A stretch of DNA of 64,000 bases from Paenibacillus sp. D2_2 (GTDB taxonomy: Bacteria; Bacillota; Bacilli; Paenibacillales; Paenibacillaceae), in NCBI RefSeq assembly GCF_031199965.1, contig NZ_CP133605.1, forward strand, positions 129,501 to 193,500, written 5' to 3'. Of this stretch, positions 32,640 to 42,003 are shown in pieces (position 1 is the stretch's first letter; each line of letters opens with the position of its first letter). The notes beneath the pieces were generated by a model that worked only from the letters and a program-made list of their open reading frames with translations, had not been told where the DNA came from and ran no database searches. The position numbers were made by a program, and so were the translations under genes.

Positions 32640-32679
32640 AAGACCCTCCCCTTGCTTACTCTGAGCAAAGGGAGGTCTT
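32640..32679 (-). terminator. Terminator of the xylanase gene
   Basis: Minus strand AAGACCTCCCTTTGCT pairs with AGCAAGGGGAGGGTCTT, followed by TTGTTG. The same hairpin at the SLH fragment is split by the IS3 element. Confidence 0.8.
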
Positions 32680-32721
32680 ATAATTTTAGATGCTATTTAC
32701 TATCATATTTGACCGTATAGC

Positions 32722-35700
32722 TTACAAGTCAAGCCCCAGGTCAAGCACGATGTTCAGCATCCGCATGATTATTGCTGCCGACTGATAACGGGAAGCGGTG
32801 GCGTCTGGTGCGAACTTACCTTCGCCGACACCGTTCACGATACCTGCTTGGCTAAGCTGGTTGATATATTCAGCAGCCCAGTTACCGTCGATATCGGAGA
32901 ACTTCGTTCCGTTAGCTGCACTCATATTCAGAAGACGAGCTAGGATTGCAGCTATTTCGGCGCGAGTAATCTCTTGATCCGGCTTGAAGTTGCCATTACC
33001 CGTACCGTTCACGATACCGGCACGATGCAATGCTCTAATGTTAGCATCCGCCCAGTGACCATCCGTGTCGGAGAAGGAACCATCCACTCCTGTCGTGTCA
33101 AGACCTAGCGCACGAACAATCATCGTAGCGAATTCTGCACGTGTTACATTTTTAGAACCATGGAATGTACCATCAGACTCGCCTTTGATTAGGCCAAGCT
33201 GCGAAGCAAGCTTTACTGCCTTAGCAGCCCAGTGCGTAGCTAGTACGTCAGGGAAGTTAATTGGCTCGTTCGCTTGCAACGCTTGCAGTAGAGCAGCCTT
33301 TAATTGCTCTGCGTCAACAAGTTTACTATTCAACAATGGCTTCTCCGGAGTTGGTGTCTGCTCTGTAGAGCCAGAGTCCGTTTCCGAATCGGAGTCCGGT
33401 GTAGAGCCAGAATTCGCTCCAGAACCGGAGCTCGTCGTAGAACCAGGGCCCGGCTGTGTCGTATCCGTGCTTGTATAGCGCGTCACTAAGATCGTCAGAT
33501 CAGCAGTGTTCCCCGCACTGAATTCGAAGGTCAGGACATCATTGTTTGACAATGTCGCCAAGTAGCTCTTCTTGATAGTAACAACTTGTGTACCGTTCGC
33601 CGAAGCAGCAGCTACGCTGTAGTCTTTGCCTTCGACAAGTAAAACACTGCCCTTCCTTATTGCGCTGAGCGTGTTGCTATTCAAAGTTATGTTCACCGTA
33701 GCGTCAGCTTGTGAATTCGTGTAGAACGTTACTGTTGATGGAAAAATTGTGGAAATTGGTGCATCTAAACCTATAACCGCCCAGAATGCCGCCTTTGGCC
33801 TATAGCTGTTGTCGAACAGTAAAGGCATTCCCGAACCGCGCCAGCTTTGTACATCGGCCTTGCCCCAGAATGTAACACGGTCGATATTGTCGGCATATTT
33901 CTTGTAAATTTCGAACAATGTGCCATATTCTTTCGCTTGTTCAGCCAACTTCGCTTTGTCAAGGTGATAGTTGTTGTTGGCCGAGTAAGGAATGTCAAGC
34001 TCAGAAACGCTGATTCTAGCTCCAGTTTCAACGAATCTCTGGATAGCAGTCTCCACTTCTTGAGCGTTCACATCTGGCTTGCTACCAATCCAGAAGTGAG
34101 ATTGCATTCCAATGCCTTCAATCAACTTACGTTCATCATAACGAGAATCTAGCTCCCATTGTGCGTTAAGGTCTTCAACCATTAGCGCAATTTCCTTGTA
34201 CTTATAAGTCTCGTTGTAGTCGTTGTAATACAACGTAGCTTCGCTGCCAATTTGTTTTTGTGCTAAGTGTGCAAACACGAATGCATCGTACATATAATCC
34301 GCGCCGCTTTCGCCCGTGCTCGCGTCCGCGTCTTTGGCATAAGCTACATACCAAGGTGAACTTGTACGTAAGCCTGTTCTCCAATCATTATCAACGAAAT
34401 TTGCTGTGTTGTCGTCAAAGGCTTCGTTTACAACGTCCCAAGAAATAAGGTTAGGGCTATCGAAATGCGTGATTACGTTGGTAATAAAAGTTTCCATGTT
34501 CGCCTTGGCGGCTGCACGAGTGCCAGAAGTCCCAGTATTAATGAAAGCTGGAGTCTGTGAATGCCACACAAGCGTATGCCCGTGAATGGACTGGTTATTA
34601 TCCTCAGCCCACTGAACAATTTGATCAGAACCAGCAAAGTTATACTTGCTTGGATCCGACAAATCGTTTGCCGAAGAAATGTTCTTCAATAGATTTTCAG
34701 GCTTCATCGAATTTTCAGCGGTTACAGCGTTATACTGCTTGTCGTACATTGCAGTAAGTGTTGCGTCAGTAGTTTGCCCTGGCTCCATGATGTTGCCGAC
34801 TATAAAGTATTTACTGTAAGCGTCTTTCAGCGATGGTAGAGTAAGATCCCACTTCGCCTCTGGCCATTCATAATCATCGGGCACAAATTCAGAAGATGAG
34901 CTACTCCAATTTACCAGAGCTTTGCCACTATCATCAGTGATTTTAATGCTGTTCAGCAAAAAGTCATTACTGCCTGCTGTGCCACGAATACCAATGTTAC
35001 CAATAAGCCCTTGAGCAGGTTCGTCGCCGCTCATGGTGAAGTCGATAGCATAGTCAATCGCCTGAGCCTTTACAACACCTGCACCAGTGTATGAAGCTGG
35101 AAGTCCGTTAGCTGTTACACCAACTTCATATGTGCGTTTAGGATCCGCTGTGACAACTGCTGCATCTCCTGCAGTATAACCGCCATTTTCATTGCCAGTA
35201 ATCCAACGGATACGATATCCAGTTGTACCTGTGGATGTAGCGTTGAATGTAAGGTGATATTTCGTGTCCTTAACAGGTGTGAAAGCTACTGCGTCGCCAG
35301 TAGAGAAAGGCCATACAGAACTATCAGTGCCCAAAATAATGTTAGCGCCTGACCAGCTGTCGCCGTTTGATGTTAATGAAACATGAACACCAGGAACATT
35401 TGGCAATGGTTTATGAGGCATTGCTATTCCGCCTTTAACTTTAACAACAAGTGTATCAATTACAAATCGGGACAAACCAGGGTCGGCTTGTATTCTAAGT
35501 CCAGATGTTTCGCCTGTGCCTGCAGCCGCCGTTCCGCTATAACTTAATATGAATGTGCGGGCTGCATCAACTGATTTTAAAGTTGCGTAGGAAGGGCCCG
35601 CACCACCTAAAACGATTTGTGCGTCGCTAGGAATAGTAACACCATCAGGAATATGCCCTGTCATTTCAACAGTGTAGTCAGCCTCGGCCTTTAAGCCAAT

Positions 35701-36986
35701 TGCGGGTGCTTTAATATCAACGCCATCATAGTTAAGCGTTCTGTTGGAAAGGTTAAGTGACACCATGCCATTAGTATCTGACTCAGCGTCGATTGTTAGG
35801 TTGCCTGCACGTGCTAAATAGGTATTTCCACCTTGAGAAACTAAGTCGGCGAGCCCGGTGTCCTGTTGCAAGTCGAGGCAACAACAACTTCATCCGAAGG
35901 TGTTGTTGGGGTAGTTGGGGTAGTTCCTGTGGATGTGATAATAATGCTGTCGATAACGAACTTATCAATAGCGCTTTTGGTATCCTGAATCCTTATGTTA
36001 GTTGATTTATCCACATAACCACTAAGTGTTGCATAGTCAAAGATATAATCCAATGTAAACGAATCACCTGCTACAGCACCATCCGTAGTCTTCAAATAGT
36101 TATAGCCATCATTAGACTTGCCAAGTAACATTTGGTCGCCATCGGGAATGGTTGCATCTGCTGGTATATGGCCTTTTACTTGAAGATGAAATGTTGCGCC
36201 GCCAACTGCCTTTATTGGTGCGGTCAGAACATCCACGCCGTTCCAGTTTGCTGTTCTTCCAGAAATTTCGATTGTTTTTACTCCGGCATTGTCTGTTACA
36301 TTAAATGTAATATCGCCAGATTTTTGCAAGTTGTCTGTAGAATCAAATGCGCCAGCAACAAGCTTGGCATCGTTTTGCATGTCATACAATACTGGAGTTG
36401 GTGTTGCTCCTGTGGATGTGATAATAATGCTATCGATAACGAACTTATCAATAGCGCTTTTGGTATCTTGAATCCTTATGTTAGTTGATTTATCCACATA
36501 ACCACTAAGTGTTGCATAGTCAAAGATATAATCCAATGTAAACGAATTACCTGCTACAGCACCATCCGTAGTCTTCAAATAGTTATAGCCATCATTAGAC
36601 TTGCCAAGTAACATTTGGTCGCCATCGGGAATGGTTGCATCTGCTGGTATATGACCTTTTACTTGAAGATGAAATGTTGCGCCGCCAACTGCCTTTATTG
36701 GTGCGGTCAAAACATCCACGCCGTTCCAGTTTGCTGTTCTTCCAGAAATTTCGATTGATTTTACTCCGGCATTGTCTGTTACATTAAATGTAACATCGCC
36801 AGATTTTTGCAAGTTGTCTGTAGAATCAAATGCGCCAGCAACAAGCTTGGCATCGTTTTGCATATCATAAATAACATTCGAGTCGCTTGCATCCACCGCA
36901 CTTGCCTTTTGCGCAATCCCAATCTGCGGCAAAATCAATGCAACCGCAAGCACTAACATCAAAATCTGCTTAAACCGCTTGTTCAT
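32722..36986 (-). CDS. xynA: Modular SLH-anchored endo-1,4-beta-xylanase, GH10 (one frameshift as read)
   Basis: About 1421 aa; frame lost at 35870-35871 (one T short), joining TPSDEVVVAST to LQQDTGLADLV. Extracellular, hydrolyses xylan at the cell surface. Signal peptide (FKQILMLVLAVALILPQI). Two nearly identical 161-residue modules, a third diverged one, then a CBM22-like domain, then GH10 at roughly 720-1050 with the acid/base Glu in ISWDVVNEAFDD and nucleophile Glu in ISVSELDIPYS, plus TLVWHSQTPAF and VTFWGKADVQSW. A CBM X2-like domain, a Ser/Gly/Pro linker and three SLH domains follow. GGAGGTG precedes the ATG. Confidence 0.92.
35926..36891 (-). repeat. Tandem 483-bp repeat within xylanase
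   Basis: 35926-36408 and 36409-36891 are nearly identical and encode two 161-residue carbohydrate-binding-like modules. The few differences (for instance GNSF versus GDSF) show a recent duplication. Confidence 0.85.
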
Positions 36987-37039
36987 CGTATTACTTCACC
37001 TCCAAAAATAATAAATAGCCTCTCGGCATTCACCGAGGC

Positions 37040-37270
37040 TTGCGGCACAAGGATTTTCTTGTACCACCAAACTTACTTTCCTCACTGTCGCAGGGATTTT
37101 CTTATCAACTACATCAAAAAACACTTGGGAAATCCCGAGGTTCTCCAAAACCGTGAGAAGGGGTATAGTCCTTACTACTTGCGATTGGAGCGTGTTTCAC
37201 TTGAACCAAACTTTGTTCCGCACTCAGATTGTTCGACCTGTGTGCTTGAGCATCTTTATTGATTCGACCT
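37040..37270 (-). other. Possible IS200/IS605 tnpB 3' end or omega-RNA-like remnant
   Basis: On the minus strand, TTTTTTGATGTAGTTGATAA followed by GAAAATCCCTGCGACAGTGA resembles the GTAGTTGATAAGAA-CCCTGC stretch near the right end of IS605-type elements, where tnpB ends and the guide RNA lies. No TnpB ORF remains. Positioned in the long leader upstream of the xylanase, whose 5' UTR also has a CTCGG hairpin at 37021-37040. By resemblance only. Confidence 0.35.
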
Positions 37271-37317
37271 CCTAAAATTTTATGTAGCACAATAATGTAA
37301 CCGCATACATTCGTGCT

Positions 37318-37547
37318 GATAATCTATGTATATCAAAAAAGTGGAGGGATAGCCTTGCAGTATATGCACAATAGATATCATGTCTACCTATACGCCTACC
37401 AGACATAAGAGAAGACCAGCAGGGCACAGAGCAGGATCAAACAAGCAGATTTCGTTCTCATGCGTTGATAATACATCCTAAAAAATATAGAATAGCAATA
37501 AAGGCGTAATCGCTTTCAGGGTCGAGGATAATCTATGTATATCAAAA
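37318..37547. repeat. 21-bp direct repeats flanking 188 bp
   Basis: GATAATCTATGTATATCAAA(A) occurs at 37318-37338 and 37527-37547. The segment between has no ORF. It may be the footprint of a lost element or a tandem duplication. Nothing else is seen in 37271-37625. Confidence 0.6.
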
Positions 37548-37625
37548 TAAGATATGCATGAGAGATATCATGCTAATTAGTGCAGACGGGAACTCTAGCC
37601 GAATGGATAGGATGGGGATAAACAT

Positions 37626-38504
37626 ATGAATTCCATGGATCGAATTAATAGTGCGATTGATTATGTTGAAGCCCATATCACAGAGGAAATTGACTTTCAG
37701 CAGGTCGCGAGAAGGGCGTGCTGCTCGGTATACCATTTTCAACGTATGTTTTCCTATATAACGGATATCTCGCTCTCCGAATATATTCGCCGCAGGAGGC
37801 TTACGCTGGCGGCGTTTGAGTTGAGAGAGGGTGGAGAGAAAGTAATCGACGTAGCTGCCAAGTATGGGTATCAGTCGCCTGAGGCTTTCTCGCGGGCATT
37901 CAAAAGTATGCACGGCATCATGCCCTCGATGGCACGGAACCCAGGCGCGCCGCTCAAAGCTTATCCTAGGCTCTCCTTCCACATGTTTGTGGATGGCGAA
38001 AGCGAGATTAGGTACCAGATCATGGAGAAGTCGGCTTTCGAGGTATGCGGGATTAAAGCGGATATCGATGTGGATCCGGAACGGATGCACGCCCAGATCA
38101 CTAAGTTCTGGGAAGATAATATCGACAGCGGCGTCATGGGTCAATTCCACCGTGATATCGGACTGGACTATAATACTCCGTTTAACGCAGCGCTTTTTAA
38201 TTATTCGCCGGGCATGTTCTCCTACATGATCTGCTACGATTCGCCAAGCGACAGCGTGCCTAACGGATACTTCGTACTACCTGTTCCGTCACTTACCTGG
38301 GCGGTGTTCTTTACCGCTAAGCATCCTGGTCATCAGACCACAAGAGTTGTTCGTCGCTTGCGCGAGCGTATTTTATTAGAGTGGTTCCCCACGTCGGGCT
38401 ACACTAAAGCCGTGGGCCCAGAATTCGAGATGTTCAGTCAAGACAATGGCGTCTTTGTTGTAGAGGTATGGATTCCTATTACAAAAGCAGATACTTATCT
38501 ATGA
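37626..38504 (+). CDS. AraC-family regulator with GyrI-like effector domain
   Basis: 292 aa. Residues 1-110 carry the two AraC helix-turn-helix motifs (EIDFQQVARRACCSVYHFQR; VIDVAAKYGYQSPEAFSRAF). Residues 125-290 form a GyrI/SOUL-like ligand domain (FEVCGIKADIDVD to GPEFEMFSQDNGVFVVEVWI). Such proteins sense small amphipathic molecules and regulate drug or stress genes. Single gene followed by hairpin repeat 3 and a terminator. Target unknown. Confidence 0.88.
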   Translation: MNSMDRINSAIDYVEAHITEEIDFQQVARRACCSVYHFQRMFSYITDISLSEYIRRRRLTLAAFELREGGEKVIDVAAKYGYQSPEAFSRAFKSMHGIMPSMARNPGAPLKAYPRLSFHMFVDGESEIRYQIMEKSAFEVCGIKADIDVDPERMHAQITKFWEDNIDSGVMGQFHRDIGLDYNTPFNAALFNYSPGMFSYMICYDSPSDSVPNGYFVLPVPSLTWAVFFTAKHPGHQTTRVVRRLRERILLEWFPTSGYTKAVGPEFEMFSQDNGVFVVEVWIPITKADTYL

Positions 38505-38533
38505 GTATATCGATTGATAAATGAAATTAAGCT

Positions 38534-38576
38534 CGGGCGAATTGTGGTTCTGGACGGCCACGGTTCTCCTTCACCA
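38534..38576 (+). repeat. Hairpin repeat, copy 3
   Basis: CGGGCGAATTGTGGTTCTGG then ACGGCCACGGTTCTCCTTCACC; followed by a terminator at 38580-38612 (AATCCATAACC / GGTTGTGGATTTTTT). Confidence 0.75.
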
Positions 38577-38579
38577 TGC

Positions 38580-38612
38580 AAATCCATAACCGCACGAGGT
38601 TGTGGATTTTTT
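38580..38612 (+). terminator. Terminator after the AraC-family gene
   Basis: 11-bp stem followed by TTTTTT. Confidence 0.85.
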
Positions 38613-38776
38613 CTGTTTTTAGGGTATTACTGTAATGAGACGTGATGTCAGGAGTATTCTATCGGGATTATGCGGTGCATACTCCTATGCTATAATTGAT
38701 ATATAACGCAGTATCATTCGGAAAAATCACATTTCCTATATATAAATCTATTGGACAAGGGGTGCATTGACCAACC

Positions 38777-40091
38777 ATGCACGATTATCAGACTTTCTTG
38801 CACCACAAGTTGATTATTATTGGTGCAGGCGCATCAGGACTCATGGCTGCCGTTACAGCACGGGATTTGGGTATCGATACCGCCATTCTAGAGGGTAACG
38901 ACCGGATTGGGAAAAAAATCGCAATGACAGGTGACGGTCGTTGCAATATTACGAACGATTCCACTATGACAGGTACGGACGACGAAGTGGTGGCCTTATC
39001 GAGCCAGTACCATAGCAGTCAGGCTAAATTTCCGTTGCCTGTGTTGCAGCAATTCGGCATCCGTCAAACCATTGATTTTTTCAATATGCTTGGATTGCCA
39101 CTTACAAAATTGAAAGAGGGCTTAATGTATCCGATGTCACTGCAGGCTGCATCCGTGTTGGATATTTTTGAGCTTGCTCTGGAGGAACGGAACGTTCCGG
39201 TATATCTTAACAACAAAGTGCTGGATGTTACCGTATCGACGGATCATCCGCGATTCAAGATTACATGCCGCAACGAGACAGAGGAGCAGCAGATTGTCTA
39301 CACCAGCGAATATCTGTTTATATGTACGGGCGGCCTGACTGGCCAGAATGCGGGGACGGATGGGTCTGGGTATGCGCTTGCCCAAAACATGGGGCACGCC
39401 ATGGTAGAGCCCGTGCCGGCAATAGTGCAATTAAAGGTGCAATATCCATATATGAAGGCTCTATCTGGCATCAAACTCCAGGGACGAGCCCATATCCTCG
39501 TGAATGGCGAGATCGTTCGCAGCGAAACCGGCGAAATTCACTTCGCCGATTACGGCTTTTCCGGCCCACCGATTCTTCAACTCAGCCGAATTGCCGCTGT
39601 TCATCTATCGAAAGGGGATTCCGTGACCGTATCCGTCGATTTGATGCCGAGCCGCACGAAGGAGGAAGTTATCGAATTCCTTGAGATGAACTGGGGAACA
39701 TTCGCCACGCCAGGTCGCGGAATCCTTCGTCGGATTTTTACACAAGAAGCTGGTCCCTGTCCTGCTGAAAGAGGCAGGAATCGATCAAGAGCCAAACCTA
39801 CTTTGCCAGGATCTCTCGTGGAAAACGAAAGGGATCTTTTATAAAATACTGAAGCGTTGGGAATTCAAAGTAATAGATACCCATAGCTTCGAGAAGGCAC
39901 AAGCGACAGCCGGAGGCATCGTTACAAAAGAGATCTTCGCCGACACGTTAGAATCCAAGCTGGTGCCTGGTCTTTATTTCGCTGGCGAGGTGATGGACGT
40001 AGACGGCGAGTTCGGCGGCTACAACCTGCAATGGGCCTGGAGTTCCGGCTATGCGGCCGCGATGGCATTAGGGAAACATATTTTCAAATGA
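38777..40091 (+). CDS. HI0933/BaiN-type FAD-dependent oxidoreductase, copy 1 (frameshifted as read)
   Basis: About 438 aa. N-terminal FAD Rossmann motif IIGAGASGLMAA, the family signature GRCNITN and C-terminal FAGEVMDVDGEFGGYNLQWA. The frame changes between about 39700 and 39730, where the paralogous gene has two more bases; downstream the correct frame reads HKKLVPVLLKEAGID to the TGA at 40089. Substrate unknown; the family includes bile-acid dehydroxylation flavoproteins and YhiN. Its stop overlaps the start of the second copy (ATGA). Confidence 0.88.
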
Positions 40092-41449
40092 AGCCATTAG
40101 AAAAAGGAATGAATTCAACACATATGTATAAGTCGAAATCTACAATGCACCACGAGCTGTTCATTATCGGTGCAGGCGCTTCAGGTCTTATGGCCGCCGT
40201 TACCGCGCGAGACCGAGGGGTCAATGTCGCGATCATTGAAGGCAACGATCGGGTAGGCAAGAAGGTACTAACGACCGGCAACGGTCGTTGTAACATTACG
40301 AACCAATCCACGGCGAAGGGTACGGACGAAGCAGTCGCACTATCGCATAAATATCACAGCAACCAAATGGAATTCCCGCTGCCTGTACTGCAGCAATTTG
40401 GCGTCCGGCAAACCGTCGATTTCTTCAACACACTCGGCCTTCCGTTGATCGCAATTGAGAATGGCCGGATGTATCCGATGTCGTTGCAGGCTGCATCTGT
40501 ATTGGAAGTTTTCCGAATTGCGCTAGAGGATCGGTACGTTCCGATACACTTCAAAACCAAAGTATTGGATGTTACCGTATCGAAGGGACATCCGCGATTC
40601 ACGATTTTGTGTCAAACGGAGGCAGAGGGCGAGGTCGTGTATACTAGCGATTATCTCTTTATCTGTACGGGCGGCCTTACCGCACCAAAGACAGGAACGG
40701 ATGGATCTGGTTATACGCTTGCCCAGCGACTGGGACATACATTGATCGATCCTGTACCTGGAATTGTACAATTGAAGCTGCAATATCCGAATCTAAAGGA
40801 GTTGTCCGGCGTCAAATTTGAGGGATTGGGCCATATCATCGTCAACGGCGAAGTTATCCGCAGCGAATATGGGGAAATCCTGTTTACAGACTACGGCGTC
40901 TCCGGCCCGCCGATTCTCCAGCTAAGTCGGAAGGCTGCATATCAACTCAAAATGGGAGAAACAGTAACCCTATCTCTTGATTTGATGCCAGACCGCACGG
41001 AGGAAGAAGTTGTCGATTTTCTGGATACGCATTGGGGAACGTTCGGATACCGGACTGTTGAAGCTTCCTTGATCGGCATCTTTAACAAGAAGCTGGTTCC
41101 CATTCTGTTGAAAGAGGCGGGAATCGATCAAGAGTCGAACCTCCTATGTCAGGATTTATCGTGGAAAACTAAGAAAATCTTGTGCCAACTCATAAAGCGT
41201 TGGGAATTTATCGTAACTGATACCAATGGCTTCACGAATGCACAAACGACGGCCGGTGGCATCGATACAACAGAGTTAAAAGAAGGAAAGTTAGAATCGA
41301 AGCTAGTACCTGGACTCTATTTTGCCGGCGAAGTGATGGATGTGGATGGAGATTGCGGTGGCTATAACCTGCAATGGGCCTGGAGCTCCGGCTACTCCGC
41401 CGCGATGGCACTTGCTGATCAACTTATAGGCATCATGGAAAAAGATTGA
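40088..41449 (+). CDS. HI0933/BaiN-type FAD-dependent oxidoreductase, copy 2
   Basis: 453 aa from ATG 40088, which overlaps the stop of copy 1; ATG 40124 (MYKSKSTMHH) is an alternative. FAD motif FIIGAGASGLMAAV, GRCNITN, and FAGEVMDVDGDCGGYNLQWA all intact. About 70-75% identical to copy 1 along the whole length, so a tandem duplication that has since diverged. The pair probably forms one transcript ending at 41522-41566. Confidence 0.9.
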   Translation: MKPLEKGMNSTHMYKSKSTMHHELFIIGAGASGLMAAVTARDRGVNVAIIEGNDRVGKKVLTTGNGRCNITNQSTAKGTDEAVALSHKYHSNQMEFPLPVLQQFGVRQTVDFFNTLGLPLIAIENGRMYPMSLQAASVLEVFRIALEDRYVPIHFKTKVLDVTVSKGHPRFTILCQTEAEGEVVYTSDYLFICTGGLTAPKTGTDGSGYTLAQRLGHTLIDPVPGIVQLKLQYPNLKELSGVKFEGLGHIIVNGEVIRSEYGEILFTDYGVSGPPILQLSRKAAYQLKMGETVTLSLDLMPDRTEEEVVDFLDTHWGTFGYRTVEASLIGIFNKKLVPILLKEAGIDQESNLLCQDLSWKTKKILCQLIKRWEFIVTDTNGFTNAQTTAGGIDTTELKEGKLESKLVPGLYFAGEVMDVDGDCGGYNLQWAWSSGYSAAMALADQLIGIMEKD

Positions 41450-41481
41450 TAGTTGTTTGCTCCTCGCACGCAGGGAACACA

Positions 41482-41522
41482 CCGGCGAATTGTGGATTTG
41501 CAAAGCCACGGTTCGCTTCCAC
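41482..41522 (+). repeat. Hairpin repeat, copy 4
   Basis: CCGGCGAATTGTGGATTTGC then AAAGCCACGGTTCGCTTCCAC; terminator directly after. Confidence 0.75.
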
Positions 41523-41566
41523 TAAATATAAAAAGGACACCTCTGAGGTGTCCTTTTTATATTTAG
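41522..41566 (+). terminator. Terminator after the flavoprotein pair
   Basis: Very long stem, CTAAATATAAAAAGGACACC pairing with GGTGTCCTTTTTATATTTAG. Confidence 0.9.
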
Positions 41567-41765
41567 TGGAGCATTGCTCGTTTGAAGTGTTCCTTTAGGT
41601 TTCTATACCATGAATTTTTGAAAAGGGCGGTTAATAGGCTGTAGCTGCACCTTCATGTAGCGAGCTTTGTTACAGACGGGAAGTAGTCGCATTTTAGGCG
41701 GAAGGGGTTCGTGATGTTCAAATTCGGTTCAGATTCGATGTGTAATATGTCGAATTGGGAATACA

Positions 41766-41960
41766 ATTATCGAAATCCCTGAGATTCGTAAGCTCATATA
41801 TACAACGAATGTTATCGAGAGCTACCATCGTCAGATGTTCTCTTAAAATCTCTATATCTAGCAACGATGGATATTACAGGCAAGTGGACTAGACGAGTTC
41901 AGAACCGGGGGCTAATGATCCTCCAACAGTCTTTTTTTCAGATTGTAATCAACAAAATTA
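41766..41960 (+). pseudogene. IS256-family transposase remnant
   Basis: Frames read EIRKLIYTTNVIESYHRQM and, after a deletion and shift, LYLATMDITGKWTRRVQNRG, the C-terminal IYTTNAIES...W signature of IS256/mutator transposases. The preceding GGAATACAATTATCGAAAT (41758-41776) recurs at 46268-46286. 41567-41757 holds no gene. Confidence 0.7.
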
Positions 41961-42003
41961 AAATAATGAACATACATAAAATTTTAGATTAAGGATGTGG
42001 ACT

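Noticed and set aside
36987-37270. Riboswitch in the xylanase leader
   Set aside because: A CTCGG hairpin is present, but I could not match a known riboswitch consensus; the IS605-like reading fits slightly better and is reported only as a possibility.
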